Positions 1-8,303 of a stretch of 64,000 bases of DNA are shown piece after piece (the stretch's first letter is position 1; every line of letters starts with the position of its first letter). Source of the stretch: an uncultured Prevotellaceae bacterium (GTDB taxonomy: Bacteria; Bacteroidota; Bacteroidia; Bacteroidales; Muribaculaceae); assembly GCA_900318645.1 (NCBI GenBank), contig ONLH01000025.1, forward strand, positions 1-64,000. Reading direction: 5' to 3'. The notes under the pieces are model-generated. The model saw nothing but the letters and a program-made list of their open reading frames with translations, did no database searches and was not told the DNA's origin. The translations under genes and the position numbers were made by a program.

Positions 1-873
1 CTTGAGCATCTTGAACATCTCGATGCTGGCACCCACGATGCCGGGAGCGATGCTGTTGCTGAACAGGTAGGGACGTGAGCGCTGACGCAGCATGTCGATA
101 ATCTCCTTGCGACCGGTGGTGAAACCGCCCATAGCGCCACCGAAGGCCTTGCCCAGCGTACCGGTGAAGACGTCGATGCGGCCGTAGATATTGAACTGCT
201 CGGCTACACCGTGGCCAGTCGGACCAACGACACCTGCCGAGTGTGACTCATCGACCATGACCATGGCGTCATACTTCTCGGCCAGGTCACAGATCTTGTC
301 CATGGGAGCCACGTTGCCATCCATCGAGAAGACGCCGTCGGTAGCAATGATGCGGAAGCGCTGCTCCTGAGCCTGCTTGAGGCACTCCTCAAGTTCGCCC
401 ATGTCGGCGTTGGCATAGCGGTAGCGTTTAGCCTTGCACAGACGCACACCGTCGATGATCGAAGCGTGGTTCAGTGAGTCGCTGATGATGGCGTCCTCCT
501 CGGTCAACAGGGCCTCAAACAGACCGCCGTTGGCATCGAAGCATGAGCCGTAGAGGATAGCATCCTCGGTGTGGAAATAGTCGGCGATGGCAGCCTCCAG
601 TTCCTTGTGGATATCGCTGGTACCGCAGATGAAGCGCACCGATGACATACCGTAGCCATGGTGTGACATGGTCTCGGTAGCAGCCTTGATCAGGCGGCTG
701 TTGTCACTGAGGCCGAGATAGTTGTTAGCGCAGAAGTTCAGCACCTCGTCGTTGGGCTTCACCTTGATATCGGCGCGCTGCGGCGTGGTGATGATACGTT
801 CGTTCTTGTACAAACCGGCAGCCTGGATGTCGGCGAGCTCCTTCTGGAGATGTTCCTGAAATTTTCCAAACAT
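1..873 (-). CDS. kbl: Glycine C-acetyltransferase (2-amino-3-ketobutyrate CoA ligase), 3' end outside window
   Basis: PLP-dependent alpha-oxoamine synthase that converts 2-amino-3-ketobutyrate and CoA to glycine and acetyl-CoA in threonine breakdown. The 291 codons present start at an ATG at 871-873 and run off the left edge; the family is about 395 residues, so roughly a quarter is missing. Visible motifs are the N-terminal NNYLGLS segment, CFDANGG, the DESHSAG aspartate motif that contacts the PLP ring, and TGTLGKAFGG, which holds the lysine that forms the Schiff base. A TAnnTTTG promoter box lies about 60 bp upstream on the same strand. The partner enzyme, a short-chain-dehydrogenase-type L-threonine dehydrogenase, is at 11019-11978. 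The close relatives 8-amino-7-oxononanoate synthase and serine palmitoyltransferase are less likely, given the threonine dehydrogenase nearby and the kbl-like N-terminus. Confidence 0.9.
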   Translation of the reverse strand, partial: MFGKFQEHLQKELADIQAAGLYKNERIITTPQRADIKVKPNDEVLNFCANNYLGLSDNSRLIKAATETMSHHGYGMSSVRFICGTSDIHKELEAAIADYFHTEDAILYGSCFDANGGLFEALLTEEDAIISDSLNHASIIDGVRLCKAKRYRYANADMGELEECLKQAQEQRFRIIATDGVFSMDGNVAPMDKICDLAEKYDAMVMVDESHSAGVVGPTGHGVAEQFNIYGRIDVFTGTLGKAFGGAMGGFTTGRKEIIDMLRQRSRPYLFSNSIAPGIVGASIEMFKMLK

Positions 874-930
874 GATAAAAATCTAATATTATTAAAGGTT
901 TGACATTAAGTTAGGTTCATTAGATGGCTA

Positions 931-938
931 CAAAGGTA
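931..938 (-). promoter_or_regulatory. -7 box of kbl promoter
   Basis: On the minus strand this reads TACCTTTG, a match to the Bacteroidetes -7 consensus TAnnTTTG. It lies 58 bp upstream of the kbl start. No clear TTTG -33 element is seen at the usual distance. Confidence 0.55.
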
Positions 939-953
939 GTAATATTTTTTCTT

Positions 954-1033
954 TAGTTGTCAGTTTTTAGTCTTCAGTTTTTAGCTTAATAACTATAACC
1001 ATTAAACTATAAACATTAACCATTAAACTTAGA
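954..1033. repeat. A/T-rich degenerate short-period repeats
   Basis: The spacer between kbl and the glucosaminidase gene holds degenerate repeats. On the minus strand there are copies of CTAAAAACTGA (954-989), followed on the plus strand by CATTAAACTA-type units (about 998-1033). Related motifs occur at 2433-2460 and 35189-35264. They do not encode protein. Confidence 0.5.
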
Positions 1034-1034
1034 A

Positions 1035-1790
1035 CTAATCATTATCGGCACTGGAGGCGACACGACCTTGGCGCATGGGCGTGTAAGTAGTCTGTTGCTC
1101 TTGGGTGCTCTCTTGCTGGACATCGCTCTGGCTACGGTTGCGGTCGCGGCGCTTGCGGTGGTGCCAACGTGAACTGCTCGGGGTCTCCTCCTCGGCCTCG
1201 ACCTGCTGGGTGGGTTTGGCACCGTCAAGTCGCTTGCCGCCGTTAAGGGCATACAACTCATACTGCTCGATGATGTTGATGAGTTTGGTGGGATAGTTGA
1301 CATCCTCGGCATAGCCGCAGTCGCGAAGTCCCTGTGCCCAGCTGCGGTAGTCGGTCACTTCCAGTTCATAGAGGATGCTGTAACGGGGACCCTTGAGGAA
1401 CTTGGCGTGATCGAGGAAGGAATCCTCGGGAGCACCATACTTGCGGTAACCCACGCTGTTGCTCAGGGAGTCACTCTTGCCATAGACTTCACCCTGCCAA
1501 TGGTAGGCCTTGATGCCGAAATGGTTGTTGGCTTCCTGAGCCATGCGGCTCCTGCCTGCGTAGCTCTCCAGGATGCCCTGCGCTAGTGTGATGCTGGCAG
1601 GAACACCATATTCCTGCTCAAACTGCAACGCTACGGGCTTGTAGCGCTCAATATAGTCCAAATAATCCTGTCTTGTGGTCTGAGAAGAGGCCGTAAAGGC
1701 ATAAAAAACGGCAAAAATCAAGCAAAAAACGTAAATTCGCTTGTTTATCGGGAAATTATCTATAATTTTGCGTTCTAAGTAAAAACTCAT
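1035..1790 (-). CDS. Secreted glucosaminidase-domain protein (peptidoglycan hydrolase)
   Basis: Predicted N-acetylglucosaminidase of the mannosyl-glycoprotein endo-beta-N-acetylglucosaminidase/FlgJ type, acting on peptidoglycan in the periplasm. The ATG at 1788-1790 gives 251 residues with a signal-anchor or signal peptide (IYVFCLIFAVFYAFTASSQ) after a basic start. The catalytic-domain signature ITLAQGILES, with the expected acidic catalytic residue, and NNHFGIK follow. The C-terminal 55 residues are charged and Ser/Gln-rich, without a recognisable domain. The longer open frame to 1865 overlaps the divergent cdd gene and its promoter, so the internal ATG was preferred. The gene is divergent from cdd with 9 bp between start codons. 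Confidence 0.8.
   Translation of the reverse strand: MSFYLERKIIDNFPINKRIYVFCLIFAVFYAFTASSQTTRQDYLDYIERYKPVALQFEQEYGVPASITLAQGILESYAGRSRMAQEANNHFGIKAYHWQGEVYGKSDSLSNSVGYRKYGAPEDSFLDHAKFLKGPRYSILYELEVTDYRSWAQGLRDCGYAEDVNYPTKLINIIEQYELYALNGGKRLDGAKPTQQVEAEEETPSSSRWHHRKRRDRNRSQSDVQQESTQEQQTTYTPMRQGRVASSADND
1763..1770 (+). promoter_or_regulatory. -7 box of cdd promoter
   Basis: TAATTTTG matches TAnnTTTG and lies 30 bp upstream of the cdd ATG. It sits inside the first codons of the divergent glucosaminidase gene, so the two genes' control regions overlap. A second TAATTTTG at 1790-1797 touches the ATG and is too close to be useful for cdd. Confidence 0.5.
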
Positions 1791-1799
1791 AATTTTGTT

Positions 1800-2264
1800 A
1801 TGACTGAAAAGAAAATCACCACAAAGGTAAGGGTTTATTCTTATAATGAGCTCACCGAAGAGCAAAAAAAATTAGTTGACCTTGCTCGCCAGGCCACGTC
1901 GCACTCCTATTCTCCCTATAGTAACTTCAAGGTTGGAGCCGCTCTGGAGCTTGACAACGGCGAGATCTTTATCGGTGCTAATCAGGAGAATGCGGCCTTT
2001 GCAGGCATCTGCGGAGAGCGTGCCGCGCTCTATGCTGCAGGCGCAAAATACCCTGGCGTACCAGTTAAGTCGGTAGCCATCACTTCTTTCACGCGAGACG
2101 AGTTTGTCGTGGAGCCTACTGCTCCCTGTGGCGTTTGCCGTCAGGCATTCCTGGAGTTTGAAAAGAACGGTCATCCCATCGAACTCATCCTCGCTGGCAA
2201 GGAAAAGATCTACATCCTCGACAGTTTCCAGGACACCATGCCCCTCTCCTTCACCGAATTCTAG
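1800..2264 (+). CDS. cdd: Cytidine deaminase
   Basis: Zinc-dependent hydrolytic deamination of cytidine and deoxycytidine to uridine and deoxyuridine (pyrimidine salvage, cytosol). The product is 154 residues, close to the short tetrameric CDA form. Motifs include YSPYSNFKVGAAL near residue 40, GANQENAAF for nucleoside binding, ICGERAAL with the first zinc cysteine and the catalytic Glu, and PCGVCRQ with the other two zinc cysteines. The N-terminal 20 residues extend beyond the usual domain. It is followed by a 246-bp spacer before the YfhO gene. Confidence 0.95.
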   Translation: MTEKKITTKVRVYSYNELTEEQKKLVDLARQATSHSYSPYSNFKVGAALELDNGEIFIGANQENAAFAGICGERAALYAAGAKYPGVPVKSVAITSFTRDEFVVEPTAPCGVCRQAFLEFEKNGHPIELILAGKEKIYILDSFQDTMPLSFTEF

Positions 2265-2432
2265 TTTTTTTTTCAGACAACCCAGACAACACAGGAGGGA
2301 CAACCTTGACAACAATCGTTAGTTGTTAAAGGTTGCCCCTCCTTGTTCCCCTCATGATCCCTCTCCCCATTTTCCCATTTCTCACATTATTCCCCATCAC
2401 CCCCATCACTCCCCATTCCACTAAATTCTCCC

Positions 2433-2460
2433 AACTAAAAACTGAAAACTGAAAACTTTT
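2433..2460. repeat. ACTGAAA-type tandem motif
   Basis: The spacer upstream of the YfhO gene contains tandem copies of an AACTGAAA-like unit. The same unit recurs in inverted orientation at 954-989 and directly at 35232-35264. The rest of 2265-2432 is C/T-rich and shows no gene. Confidence 0.5.
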
Positions 2461-2463
2461 CCC

Positions 2464-2471
2464 TACCTTTG
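2464..2471 (+). promoter_or_regulatory. -7 box upstream of YfhO-family gene
   Basis: TACCTTTG matches TAnnTTTG, 40 bp upstream of the ATG at 2511. It supports the internal ATG over the longer open frame from 2469, which would begin inside the promoter box. Confidence 0.55.
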
Positions 2472-2510
2472 CAGGTTGTAATCAAGAAAACCAAATCAAC
2501 AACTACAATA

Positions 2511-5048
2511 ATGAAGAGTAATTTAGACAAGAAACTGGTGGGGTCGCTGTCGCTGGCCGACGTGATCCACTTCGTGATTGCGGTCATCATTTTTGCCGCT
2601 ATCTCATGGATTTATTTCTATCCCAACGACGTGAATGGCGATGTCCTGCAGCAGAACGACGTGATGCAGGGTGCCGCCAATAGCCAGGAAATCAACTCGT
2701 TTGAACAGCAGACGGGCGAGAAGTCGTGGTGGACCGACGCCTTGTTTGGCGGTATGCCTACGTTCCAGATTGCACCGTCCTATGAGGGTACAACGATGTT
2801 GACTCCCGCCTCGGCACTTTATCGCCTTGGATTCCCGACGCCTGTGAGCTGGATATTTATTCTCATGCTGGGCTTCTTCCTGCTGATGCTGGCGTTCAAG
2901 GTCAAGTGGTATTATGCCGTGCTGGGTGCCATCGGCTATGGCTTCTCAAGTTACTTTTTCATCCTGATGGGTGCGGGTCACATCTGGAAACTGATGGTGC
3001 TCGCTTATATCCCGCCTACGGTTGCGGGTATCGTCTGGTGCTATCGTGGCAAGTACTTGGGCGGTATGGCTGTTGCGGCCTTCTTTGCTGCCTTGCAGCT
3101 GGCCAGCAACCACGTGCAGATGACCTATTACTCGATGTTCCTCATCGTGGCGCTGGTTATTGCCTATCTCGTCAAGGCTATCATCGACAAGCAGGTGGGT
3201 CGCTGGTGCATTGCCACTGCATGTCTGGCCGTTGCAGCTGGATTGGCGCTGATGGCTAACTCGCCCAACCTGTTTATGACCTACAAGTATGCTCAGGAAA
3301 CCATTCGTGGCGGTCACAGCGAACTCACCCCTAAGGGCGAGGACGCTGTCAATGCCAAGCCCACCGATGGCGGCCTGGATAAGGATTACATTACCCAGTG
3401 GAGCTATGGTAAGGACGAGACATTTACCTTGCTCATCCCTAACGTGAAGGGCGGTGCCACCATCAAACCCGAACATGGCGATAACCGTTTGCTCACGCTG
3501 GCCGAAACGTCTAAAGCCACCAAAATGGCCAACACTGGTGAGATGAGCCAGCAGGATGTTCAGATTCTGAGCCAGTTCCCGCAATACTTCGGTGACCAGC
3601 CGATGACCAACGGCCCCGTTTATGTCGGTGCCCTCATCTGTGCCCTCTTCTTGCTGGGCTGCTTCATCGTCAGGGGTCCCGTGAAGTGGGCTTTGCTCAT
3701 TGTTACCATCATCAGTATCCTGCTCTCGTGGGGTCACAATATGATGTGGCTCACCGACTGGATGATTGACCATTTCCCCATGTACAACAAGTTCCGCACT
3801 GTGGCGTCAATCCTTGTTGTCGCCGAGGTGGCCATGCCCATCTTGGCGGTGCTGGGCCTGCGAGAACTCTTCAAGGAACCCGATGGTTGGAGAAAGCACA
3901 AGGTAGCTCTGATGGCCTCCTTCGGCCTGTGTGCCCTCATCTGCCTGCTGTCGGCGATATTCCCGGGCATCTTCGGCCACTTCTCGGCTCAGGAGCATGA
4001 GCAGCTGGTCGCTTCTGGTCAGATTCAGCAATATCCCAGCGTTGATGCTGCCATTGCTGCTGTGCGTGGCGCTTTGGTCAGCGGTGACGCTTGGCGCAGC
4101 CTCATTGTCATCCTGCTCGGCTTCGGTGTCATCTTTGCTTACCTGAAAGGCAAACTCAATGAGATGGTGGCCACTCTCGTGGTGGCAGCTATCGTGTTGG
4201 TTGACATGTATGCAGTGAACAAGCGCTATATTGATTCCGACTCGTTTACCTCCCATTATGACCTGCCCGAGCAGCAGTTTGTACAGCGTCCTGCCGATGC
4301 CCAGATTCTGCAAGATAAGGACATGAACTACCGCGTGATGGACGTGCAGCACTTCGGTGAGGCTATGCCCAGCTATTTCCACAAGACCGTCGGCGGTTAC
4401 CATGCCGCCAAGTTGTCGCGTTACAACGACCTCATCAACAACCAGATTGCCAAGAACAACGTGCAGGTGCTCAATATGCTCAATACCCGCTACGTCATCG
4501 TTGATGACCAGACCGTGCAACGCAATCCCGAGGCCTTGGGCAATGCTTGGTTTGTTGATTCGCTCACCTATGTGAACAATGCCGACGAGGAAATGGCATT
4601 CCTGGACAATTTCAATCCTGCCACGAGTGCCGTAGCCGATGCCAAGTTCAAGCAGCAGCTGGGCGATGCCAAGGCTGTACAGCCTGGCGACACGATCTAT
4701 GAGACTGCCTATGCTCCCAACCACCTGACCTATAAGAGTCACAGTGCCAACGGCGGCCTGGCTGTCTTCAGCGAGGTGTATTTCCCCTGGGGCTGGAAGG
4801 TGACAGTGGACGGCAAGCCCGCTGAGATGGGACGCGTGAACTATGTGCTGCGTGCCCTGCAACTGCCTGCCGGCGATCATGAGATTGACTTCAAGTTCGT
4901 CCCCGACGAGGTGAACAAGACTCAGACGTGGGCTAAGGTCGCTGTTGTGGTCATCTATCTGCTGCTCTTGTTGGCCTTGAACTATGCCATCTTTGGTAAC
5001 AAGCTCCGCAAGAATAATAAGGTTGAAGAAGAGGCTCCTGAAGCCTAA
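2511..5048 (+). CDS. YfhO-family polytopic membrane protein
   Basis: The 845-residue inner-membrane protein has about a dozen hydrophobic segments spread over residues 20-560. A large extracytoplasmic domain follows, and then one last transmembrane helix near the C-terminus (VAVVVIYLLLLLALNYAIF). The late motif FPWGWKVTVDGK followed by an L-x-A-G-x-H segment is typical of the YfhO family (GT-C-like fold; Gram-positive members take part in cell-surface glycosylation). No substrate can be assigned from sequence. The start was chosen at ATG 2511 because the upstream frame overlaps the promoter. The next gene follows after 18 bp and is probably co-transcribed. Confidence 0.75.
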   Translation: MKSNLDKKLVGSLSLADVIHFVIAVIIFAAISWIYFYPNDVNGDVLQQNDVMQGAANSQEINSFEQQTGEKSWWTDALFGGMPTFQIAPSYEGTTMLTPASALYRLGFPTPVSWIFILMLGFFLLMLAFKVKWYYAVLGAIGYGFSSYFFILMGAGHIWKLMVLAYIPPTVAGIVWCYRGKYLGGMAVAAFFAALQLASNHVQMTYYSMFLIVALVIAYLVKAIIDKQVGRWCIATACLAVAAGLALMANSPNLFMTYKYAQETIRGGHSELTPKGEDAVNAKPTDGGLDKDYITQWSYGKDETFTLLIPNVKGGATIKPEHGDNRLLTLAETSKATKMANTGEMSQQDVQILSQFPQYFGDQPMTNGPVYVGALICALFLLGCFIVRGPVKWALLIVTIISILLSWGHNMMWLTDWMIDHFPMYNKFRTVASILVVAEVAMPILAVLGLRELFKEPDGWRKHKVALMASFGLCALICLLSAIFPGIFGHFSAQEHEQLVASGQIQQYPSVDAAIAAVRGALVSGDAWRSLIVILLGFGVIFAYLKGKLNEMVATLVVAAIVLVDMYAVNKRYIDSDSFTSHYDLPEQQFVQRPADAQILQDKDMNYRVMDVQHFGEAMPSYFHKTVGGYHAAKLSRYNDLINNQIAKNNVQVLNMLNTRYVIVDDQTVQRNPEALGNAWFVDSLTYVNNADEEMAFLDNFNPATSAVADAKFKQQLGDAKAVQPGDTIYETAYAPNHLTYKSHSANGGLAVFSEVYFPWGWKVTVDGKPAEMGRVNYVLRALQLPAGDHEIDFKFVPDEVNKTQTWAKVAVVVIYLLLLLALNYAIFGNKLRKNNKVEEEAPEA

Positions 5049-5066
5049 AACCTAAAACCAAAAGCC

Positions 5067-5762
5067 TTGTTTCAAGCAAGACGATACCTCAATGCCTGGA
5101 GCCGCCACCACCGTAGTGGCGGCTTCGGCATCCATTCACCCTATGCCTATCAGTTCGTGCGCAACGTGTGGCGCCAGCGCCTGCCTTATTATGCCTATGA
5201 TGGCTTGCGGCAGTTGATCGGCACCATCAAGGACGGCACGACTAGGCAGCAGCGCCGCGAGATAGACCTTATCAGTGAGCCTGAAGCGAAATTATTGTTC
5301 AGGGTGACCAATTTCTTCAACCCTCGTCACATCATGCAGGTGGGTGCCGCCACAGGCGTCGAGAGCGTCGCTATGCTGGGAGTGAATCGGGAGAGCCGTC
5401 TTTACCTTTATGACCCTCAGTTGGAGCAAAAGGCGCTGGCCGTACGTGTGCTACAAAGCCAGCTTGATAGGGTAGCGTGTTATGATGATATCGATGTGGC
5501 TACCGATGAATTCTTGCAGGAGGGTGGGGAGTCCACGCTTGCCCTGGTCAATGCCCCAGTTGATGACACTGTGTTGAAACGCCTGTTGGATGTCCAATGC
5601 GTCATCGTCCTACGCAATTTGCTGCACAACGACAGCATGTCGGCCCTGTTTGAAAGCTGTTGCCTACACATGCCCATGGGCCAAACCTACACCAACAACA
5701 AGATTGCCATCCTCAACCCCAATCCCAAGCTGCAGCGCGAGGACTTCCTCCTGTGGCTATAG
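5067..5762 (+). CDS. Class I SAM-dependent methyltransferase-like protein, TTG start
   Basis: The 231-residue protein has a Rossmann-type methyltransferase core. HIMQVGAATGVESVAM (about residues 90-105) corresponds to the glycine-rich SAM loop, and LYLYDP is the following acidic strand end. The N-terminal GIHSPYAYQFV segment is typical of a Bacteroidetes family of small putative O-methyltransferases. The stop codon of the preceding gene (5046-5048) lies in the same frame, and TTG at 5067 is the only usual initiation codon before the conserved N-terminus; the first ATG is far inside the domain. It likely shares an operon with the YfhO gene. The substrate is unknown. Confidence 0.65.
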   Translation: MFQARRYLNAWSRHHRSGGFGIHSPYAYQFVRNVWRQRLPYYAYDGLRQLIGTIKDGTTRQQRREIDLISEPEAKLLFRVTNFFNPRHIMQVGAATGVESVAMLGVNRESRLYLYDPQLEQKALAVRVLQSQLDRVACYDDIDVATDEFLQEGGESTLALVNAPVDDTVLKRLLDVQCVIVLRNLLHNDSMSALFESCCLHMPMGQTYTNNKIAILNPNPKLQREDFLLWL

Positions 5763-5801
5763 CAGCTTATCTAATGTGAGTTAGTAGAAAGTGCTGATAC
5801 T

Positions 5802-5969
5802 CAACTCCCCCTCTTGGCTAAGAGGGGAACTCCTCCCCCGCCTGGGGGGAGGTGGCACGAAGTGCCGGAGGAGGGGGAGAGGGCGGGGGCGTTCGTGCTT
5901 CCGCGACAAATCAGTATTATCTGTAGCATCAACGCCCCCGCCCCCCCTCTAATCTTAGAGGGGGAGTTG
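5802..5969. mobile_element. MITE-like GC-rich element with perfect 13-bp terminal inverted repeats
   Basis: The element is bounded by CAACTCCCCCTCT (5802-5814) and its exact reverse complement (5957-5969). A second perfect inverted repeat, GCGGGGGCGTT, lies inside (5883-5893 and 5931-5941), and a GGCACGAAGTGCC palindrome sits near 5854-5866. It is extremely G/C-rich compared with its surroundings. An open frame runs through it but is low-complexity (Pro/Gly-rich) and looks fortuitous. No transposase is present. No target duplication could be recognised. A non-autonomous repeat or a folded intergenic repeat is the most likely reading. Confidence 0.55.
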
Positions 5970-6044
5970 CTAACGTATTCATTTGCAGATGATTTTTTAT
6001 CAAACTCACGTTATATAGAGTAGCCCATTCCGGTAGATGAAAAA

Positions 6045-6075
6045 AATCCGCTCGACTGGAAAAGTCGGGCGGATT
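6045..6075 (-). terminator. Intrinsic terminator of the FKBP cluster
   Basis: AATCCGCTCGACT (6045-6057) pairs with AGTCGGGCGGATT (6063-6075) around a 5-nt loop. On the minus strand the stem is followed by a run of T (plus-strand A-run at 6040-6046). It lies 22 bp beyond the stop codon of the last FKBP gene. Confidence 0.8.
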
Positions 6076-6097
6076 CTATTTTCAGTATTGTTACTGA

Positions 6098-6976
6098 TTA
6101 CTTCTTCTTGGCTGTGGGCAGCTGCTGAATCCTGGGACCAGCGGGCTTGCTGTCGTCAACACCGAGGGTCTCGATGTCGAAAATCAGCGTCTCGTTGGGC
6201 TCGATGCCACGGTTACCCTGAGGACCATAAGCCAGATCACCGGGGATGACAACGGTTACCTTGCTACCGGGCTTCATCAGCTGGATCATCTCGGAGAAGC
6301 CGGGGATGACTTGCTTCAGGTTGAAGGGAACAGGGTTCTCACCGCTCTTGTCAAACTCGGAGCCATCCAAGTGACGGCCTACGTAGTTGACCTTAACGAT
6401 GTCGCTGTCGCTGAAGTTCTTGCCCTCACCAGCGGCGAGCACCTTATAGGCGATACCGCTCTTGGTGAAAGTGTAGCTCTTGTCGTTTTTCAGCTTTGCC
6501 ATGTACTCCTCACCGGCCTTCTTGTTGGCAACGGCCTTGGGAGACTGCTCGATAGCCTTGTTGAGCAGTGGCTCAATCTTGCTCTGCATAGCCATCATGT
6601 CTTCCTGGCTGATAGCGGTGGTCTTCATGATAGCCTCACGCAGATGGCTCATGAACAGGCTCTTGTTGATAGGCATACCGCACTGCTGCTCGATACCCTG
6701 ATAGAGTTGTGCAATCTGCATACCCATTTGCAGACCCATCTGGAAATTCTTGCTGGTGTCGGCGTTAGCGATGAACTCCATACCCTTGAGCGCCTGCTCG
6801 ATGTTGATGGTTGAGTCCATGCTGCGCAGTTGCTGTCCCATACCGGCGCCGTAGAGGTCACCGAATGCCATGCTCAGCGAGTCCATAGCCTCACTGCTGC
6901 CACCTGCCTTGCTGTTGCAGCCAACGAAACCAACGGTCAACAGACCGGCTGCTGCAAATGCTAAAATCTTCTTCAT
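6098..6976 (-). CDS. FKBP-type peptidyl-prolyl isomerase lipoprotein, two-domain
   Basis: Predicted prolyl cis-trans isomerase anchored as a lipoprotein: the signal peptide ends at a lipobox (VGFVGC, Cys20). The 292-residue protein has an N-terminal FKBP dimerisation domain (about 30-145; YGAGMGQQL, NKSLFMSHLREAI) and a C-terminal FKBP catalytic domain (about 170-275). The latter shows VKVNYVGRHLDGSEFD, PFNLKQVIPGFSEMIQLM and IPGDLAYGPQG, with the usual active-site Tyr, Asp and Phe positions. This Mip/FkpA-like layout suggests an envelope folding role. It is the third of three same-strand FKBP genes, 51 bp after the previous one. Confidence 0.9.
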   Translation of the reverse strand: MKKILAFAAAGLLTVGFVGCNSKAGGSSEAMDSLSMAFGDLYGAGMGQQLRSMDSTINIEQALKGMEFIANADTSKNFQMGLQMGMQIAQLYQGIEQQCGMPINKSLFMSHLREAIMKTTAISQEDMMAMQSKIEPLLNKAIEQSPKAVANKKAGEEYMAKLKNDKSYTFTKSGIAYKVLAAGEGKNFSDSDIVKVNYVGRHLDGSEFDKSGENPVPFNLKQVIPGFSEMIQLMKPGSKVTVVIPGDLAYGPQGNRGIEPNETLIFDIETLGVDDSKPAGPRIQQLPTAKKK

Positions 6977-7027
6977 AATAATAAAACTAGTTTTTTAATT
7001 GAATTTTGAATGTTGTTATAAATGTTT

Positions 7028-7549
7028 TTAGTTTTTCTTTATCACCTTAATCAACTCTACATCAAAAATGAGGGTTGAGTTGGGCAAAATCTTGTCGCCA
7101 GCACCCTGTGAGCCGTAAGCCAGCTCGCTGGGGATGAACAGGCGGTACTTTGAACCCTCGCTCATGAGCTGCAGACCTTCGGTCCAGCCAGGAATGACTG
7201 CATTGAGGGGGAATGTAGTGGGCTCACCGCGCTCTACACTGCTGTCAAACACAGTACCGTCGAGCAACTTGCCAGTGTAGTGAACGGTCACGGTGTCCTC
7301 GGCAGCGGGCTTGGCACCAGTGCCTTCTTTCAATACCATGTATTGCAGTCCGCTTGTGGTTTGTACCACGCTGTCATTCTTGGCATTCTGCTCCATGAAT
7401 TCGCGGCCCAGCGTCTTGTTGTCCTTGATCTGCTGACCATAGTCAGGAGTAGTTTCCTGGGCGTTCTCGTTGCTGGAAGTGTTGCTGCCACAACTTGCCA
7501 TACCAGCCATCATCAAGGCTGCCATAGCGATAGCAAAAAACTTCTTCAT
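7028..7549 (-). CDS. FKBP-type peptidyl-prolyl isomerase lipoprotein, short form
   Basis: The 173-residue lipoprotein has a lipobox MAGMASC (Cys20) and a Ser/Asn-rich linker. A single FKBP domain spans residues 65-170: [47 protein letters not shown] and STLIFDVEL. It is strongly similar to the C-terminal domain of the cytoplasmic paralogue at 7579-8166, but lacks most of the N-terminal dimerisation domain. It lies 29 bp downstream of that gene and is likely in the same operon. A periplasmic prolyl isomerase or folding factor is expected. Confidence 0.9.
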   Translation of the reverse strand: MKKFFAIAMAALMMAGMASCGSNTSSNENAQETTPDYGQQIKDNKTLGREFMEQNAKNDSVVQTTSGLQYMVLKEGTGAKPAAEDTVTVHYTGKLLDGTVFDSSVERGEPTTFPLNAVIPGWTEGLQLMSEGSKYRLFIPSELAYGSQGAGDKILPNSTLIFDVELIKVIKKN

Positions 7550-7578
7550 AGTGTCAAAGAGTGAATTATTGATTGGTA

Positions 7579-8166
7579 TTACTTCTTTTCAACCTTAAGG
7601 AGTTGAACGTCAAAGATGAGCGTCGAATTGGGTTGAATGGGACCTGTACCGTGGGGGCCATAAGCGAGGTTGGAGGGGATAAACAGCCTGTAGGCAGCAC
7701 CCTCGCGCATCAGTTGCAGACCTTCGACCCAGCCGGGAATTACTTGGCCAACGGCAAAGGTTGCGGGCTCGCCACGCTCAACACTGCTGTCAAATACGGT
7801 GCCGTCAATCAGTTTGCCGGTATAGTGTACGGTCACTACGTCGTTGGGACCAGGCTGAGCGCCATCGCCTTCCTTGACGACCAGATACTGCAAACCGCTC
7901 TCGGTCACCTTGACGCCCTCGACGTCTTTGTTCTTCTCCAGATACTCACGACCCAGGCGCTCGTTTTCTTCGGCGCCCTGCTTCTCAAGGTTCGTAAAAA
8001 ACTCGGTGACAATCTGCTTGGCTTCGTCAAAGGTCATCTTCTGTTCAGCTCCTTCATAAATGGCTCTCAGACCATCTGTAAAATCGTTGATTTCCAGTTT
8101 CTTAATACCAGAGCCGATGAAGTTTCCACCCATGCTCAAGCCTAATGCATAGCTCAATTTATCCAT
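7579..8166 (-). CDS. FKBP-type peptidyl-prolyl isomerase, no signal peptide
   Basis: The 195-residue protein starts MDKLSYALG without a signal sequence, so it is predicted to be cytosolic. It has an N-terminal FKBP dimerisation region (residues 1-80) and a catalytic FKBP domain (about 95-193; [44 protein letters not shown]). It is the first gene of the three-gene FKBP cluster, with a TATCTTTG promoter box about 35 bp upstream. The cluster thus supplies related isomerases to the cytoplasm and to the envelope. Confidence 0.9.
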   Translation of the reverse strand: MDKLSYALGLSMGGNFIGSGIKKLEINDFTDGLRAIYEGAEQKMTFDEAKQIVTEFFTNLEKQGAEENERLGREYLEKNKDVEGVKVTESGLQYLVVKEGDGAQPGPNDVVTVHYTGKLIDGTVFDSSVERGEPATFAVGQVIPGWVEGLQLMREGAAYRLFIPSNLAYGPHGTGPIQPNSTLIFDVQLLKVEKK

Positions 8167-8197
8167 TGAAAAATCTATTTTTTTGTAAAAAACGGTG

Positions 8198-8205
8198 CAA
8201 AGATA
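8198..8205 (-). promoter_or_regulatory. -7 box of FKBP operon
   Basis: On the minus strand this reads TATCTTTG (TAnnTTTG), 32 bp upstream of the first FKBP start codon. The spacer it lies in is shared with the divergent sirtuin promoter. Confidence 0.6.
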
Positions 8206-8248
8206 GTGATTTATGTGATTAGGGAGTACGTTTTTAGAAAAATTTTAC

Positions 8249-8256
8249 TATTTTTG
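8249..8256 (+). promoter_or_regulatory. -7 box of sirtuin gene
   Basis: TATTTTTG matches TAnnTTTG and lies 48 bp upstream of the ATG at 8304. Confidence 0.6.
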
Positions 8257-8303
8257 CTATCACATTATAGAAAAGAGACTCTAAACCAAAAAAGCCAACG
8301 ACT

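Noticed and set aside
1791-1865. Extension of the glucosaminidase frame up to 1865
   Set aside because: It overlaps the divergent cdd coding region; the ATG at 1790 gives a normal signal peptide.
2946-4880. Long antisense frames inside the YfhO gene (and similar long frames opposite susC, dnaX and GH77)
   Set aside because: They are shadows of GC-biased coding on the other strand; products are His/Val/Gly-rich with no family features.
5814-6023. Open frame of 69 codons on the plus strand
   Set aside because: It runs through the inverted-repeat element; the product is Pro/Gly-rich low complexity caused by the GC-rich repeats.
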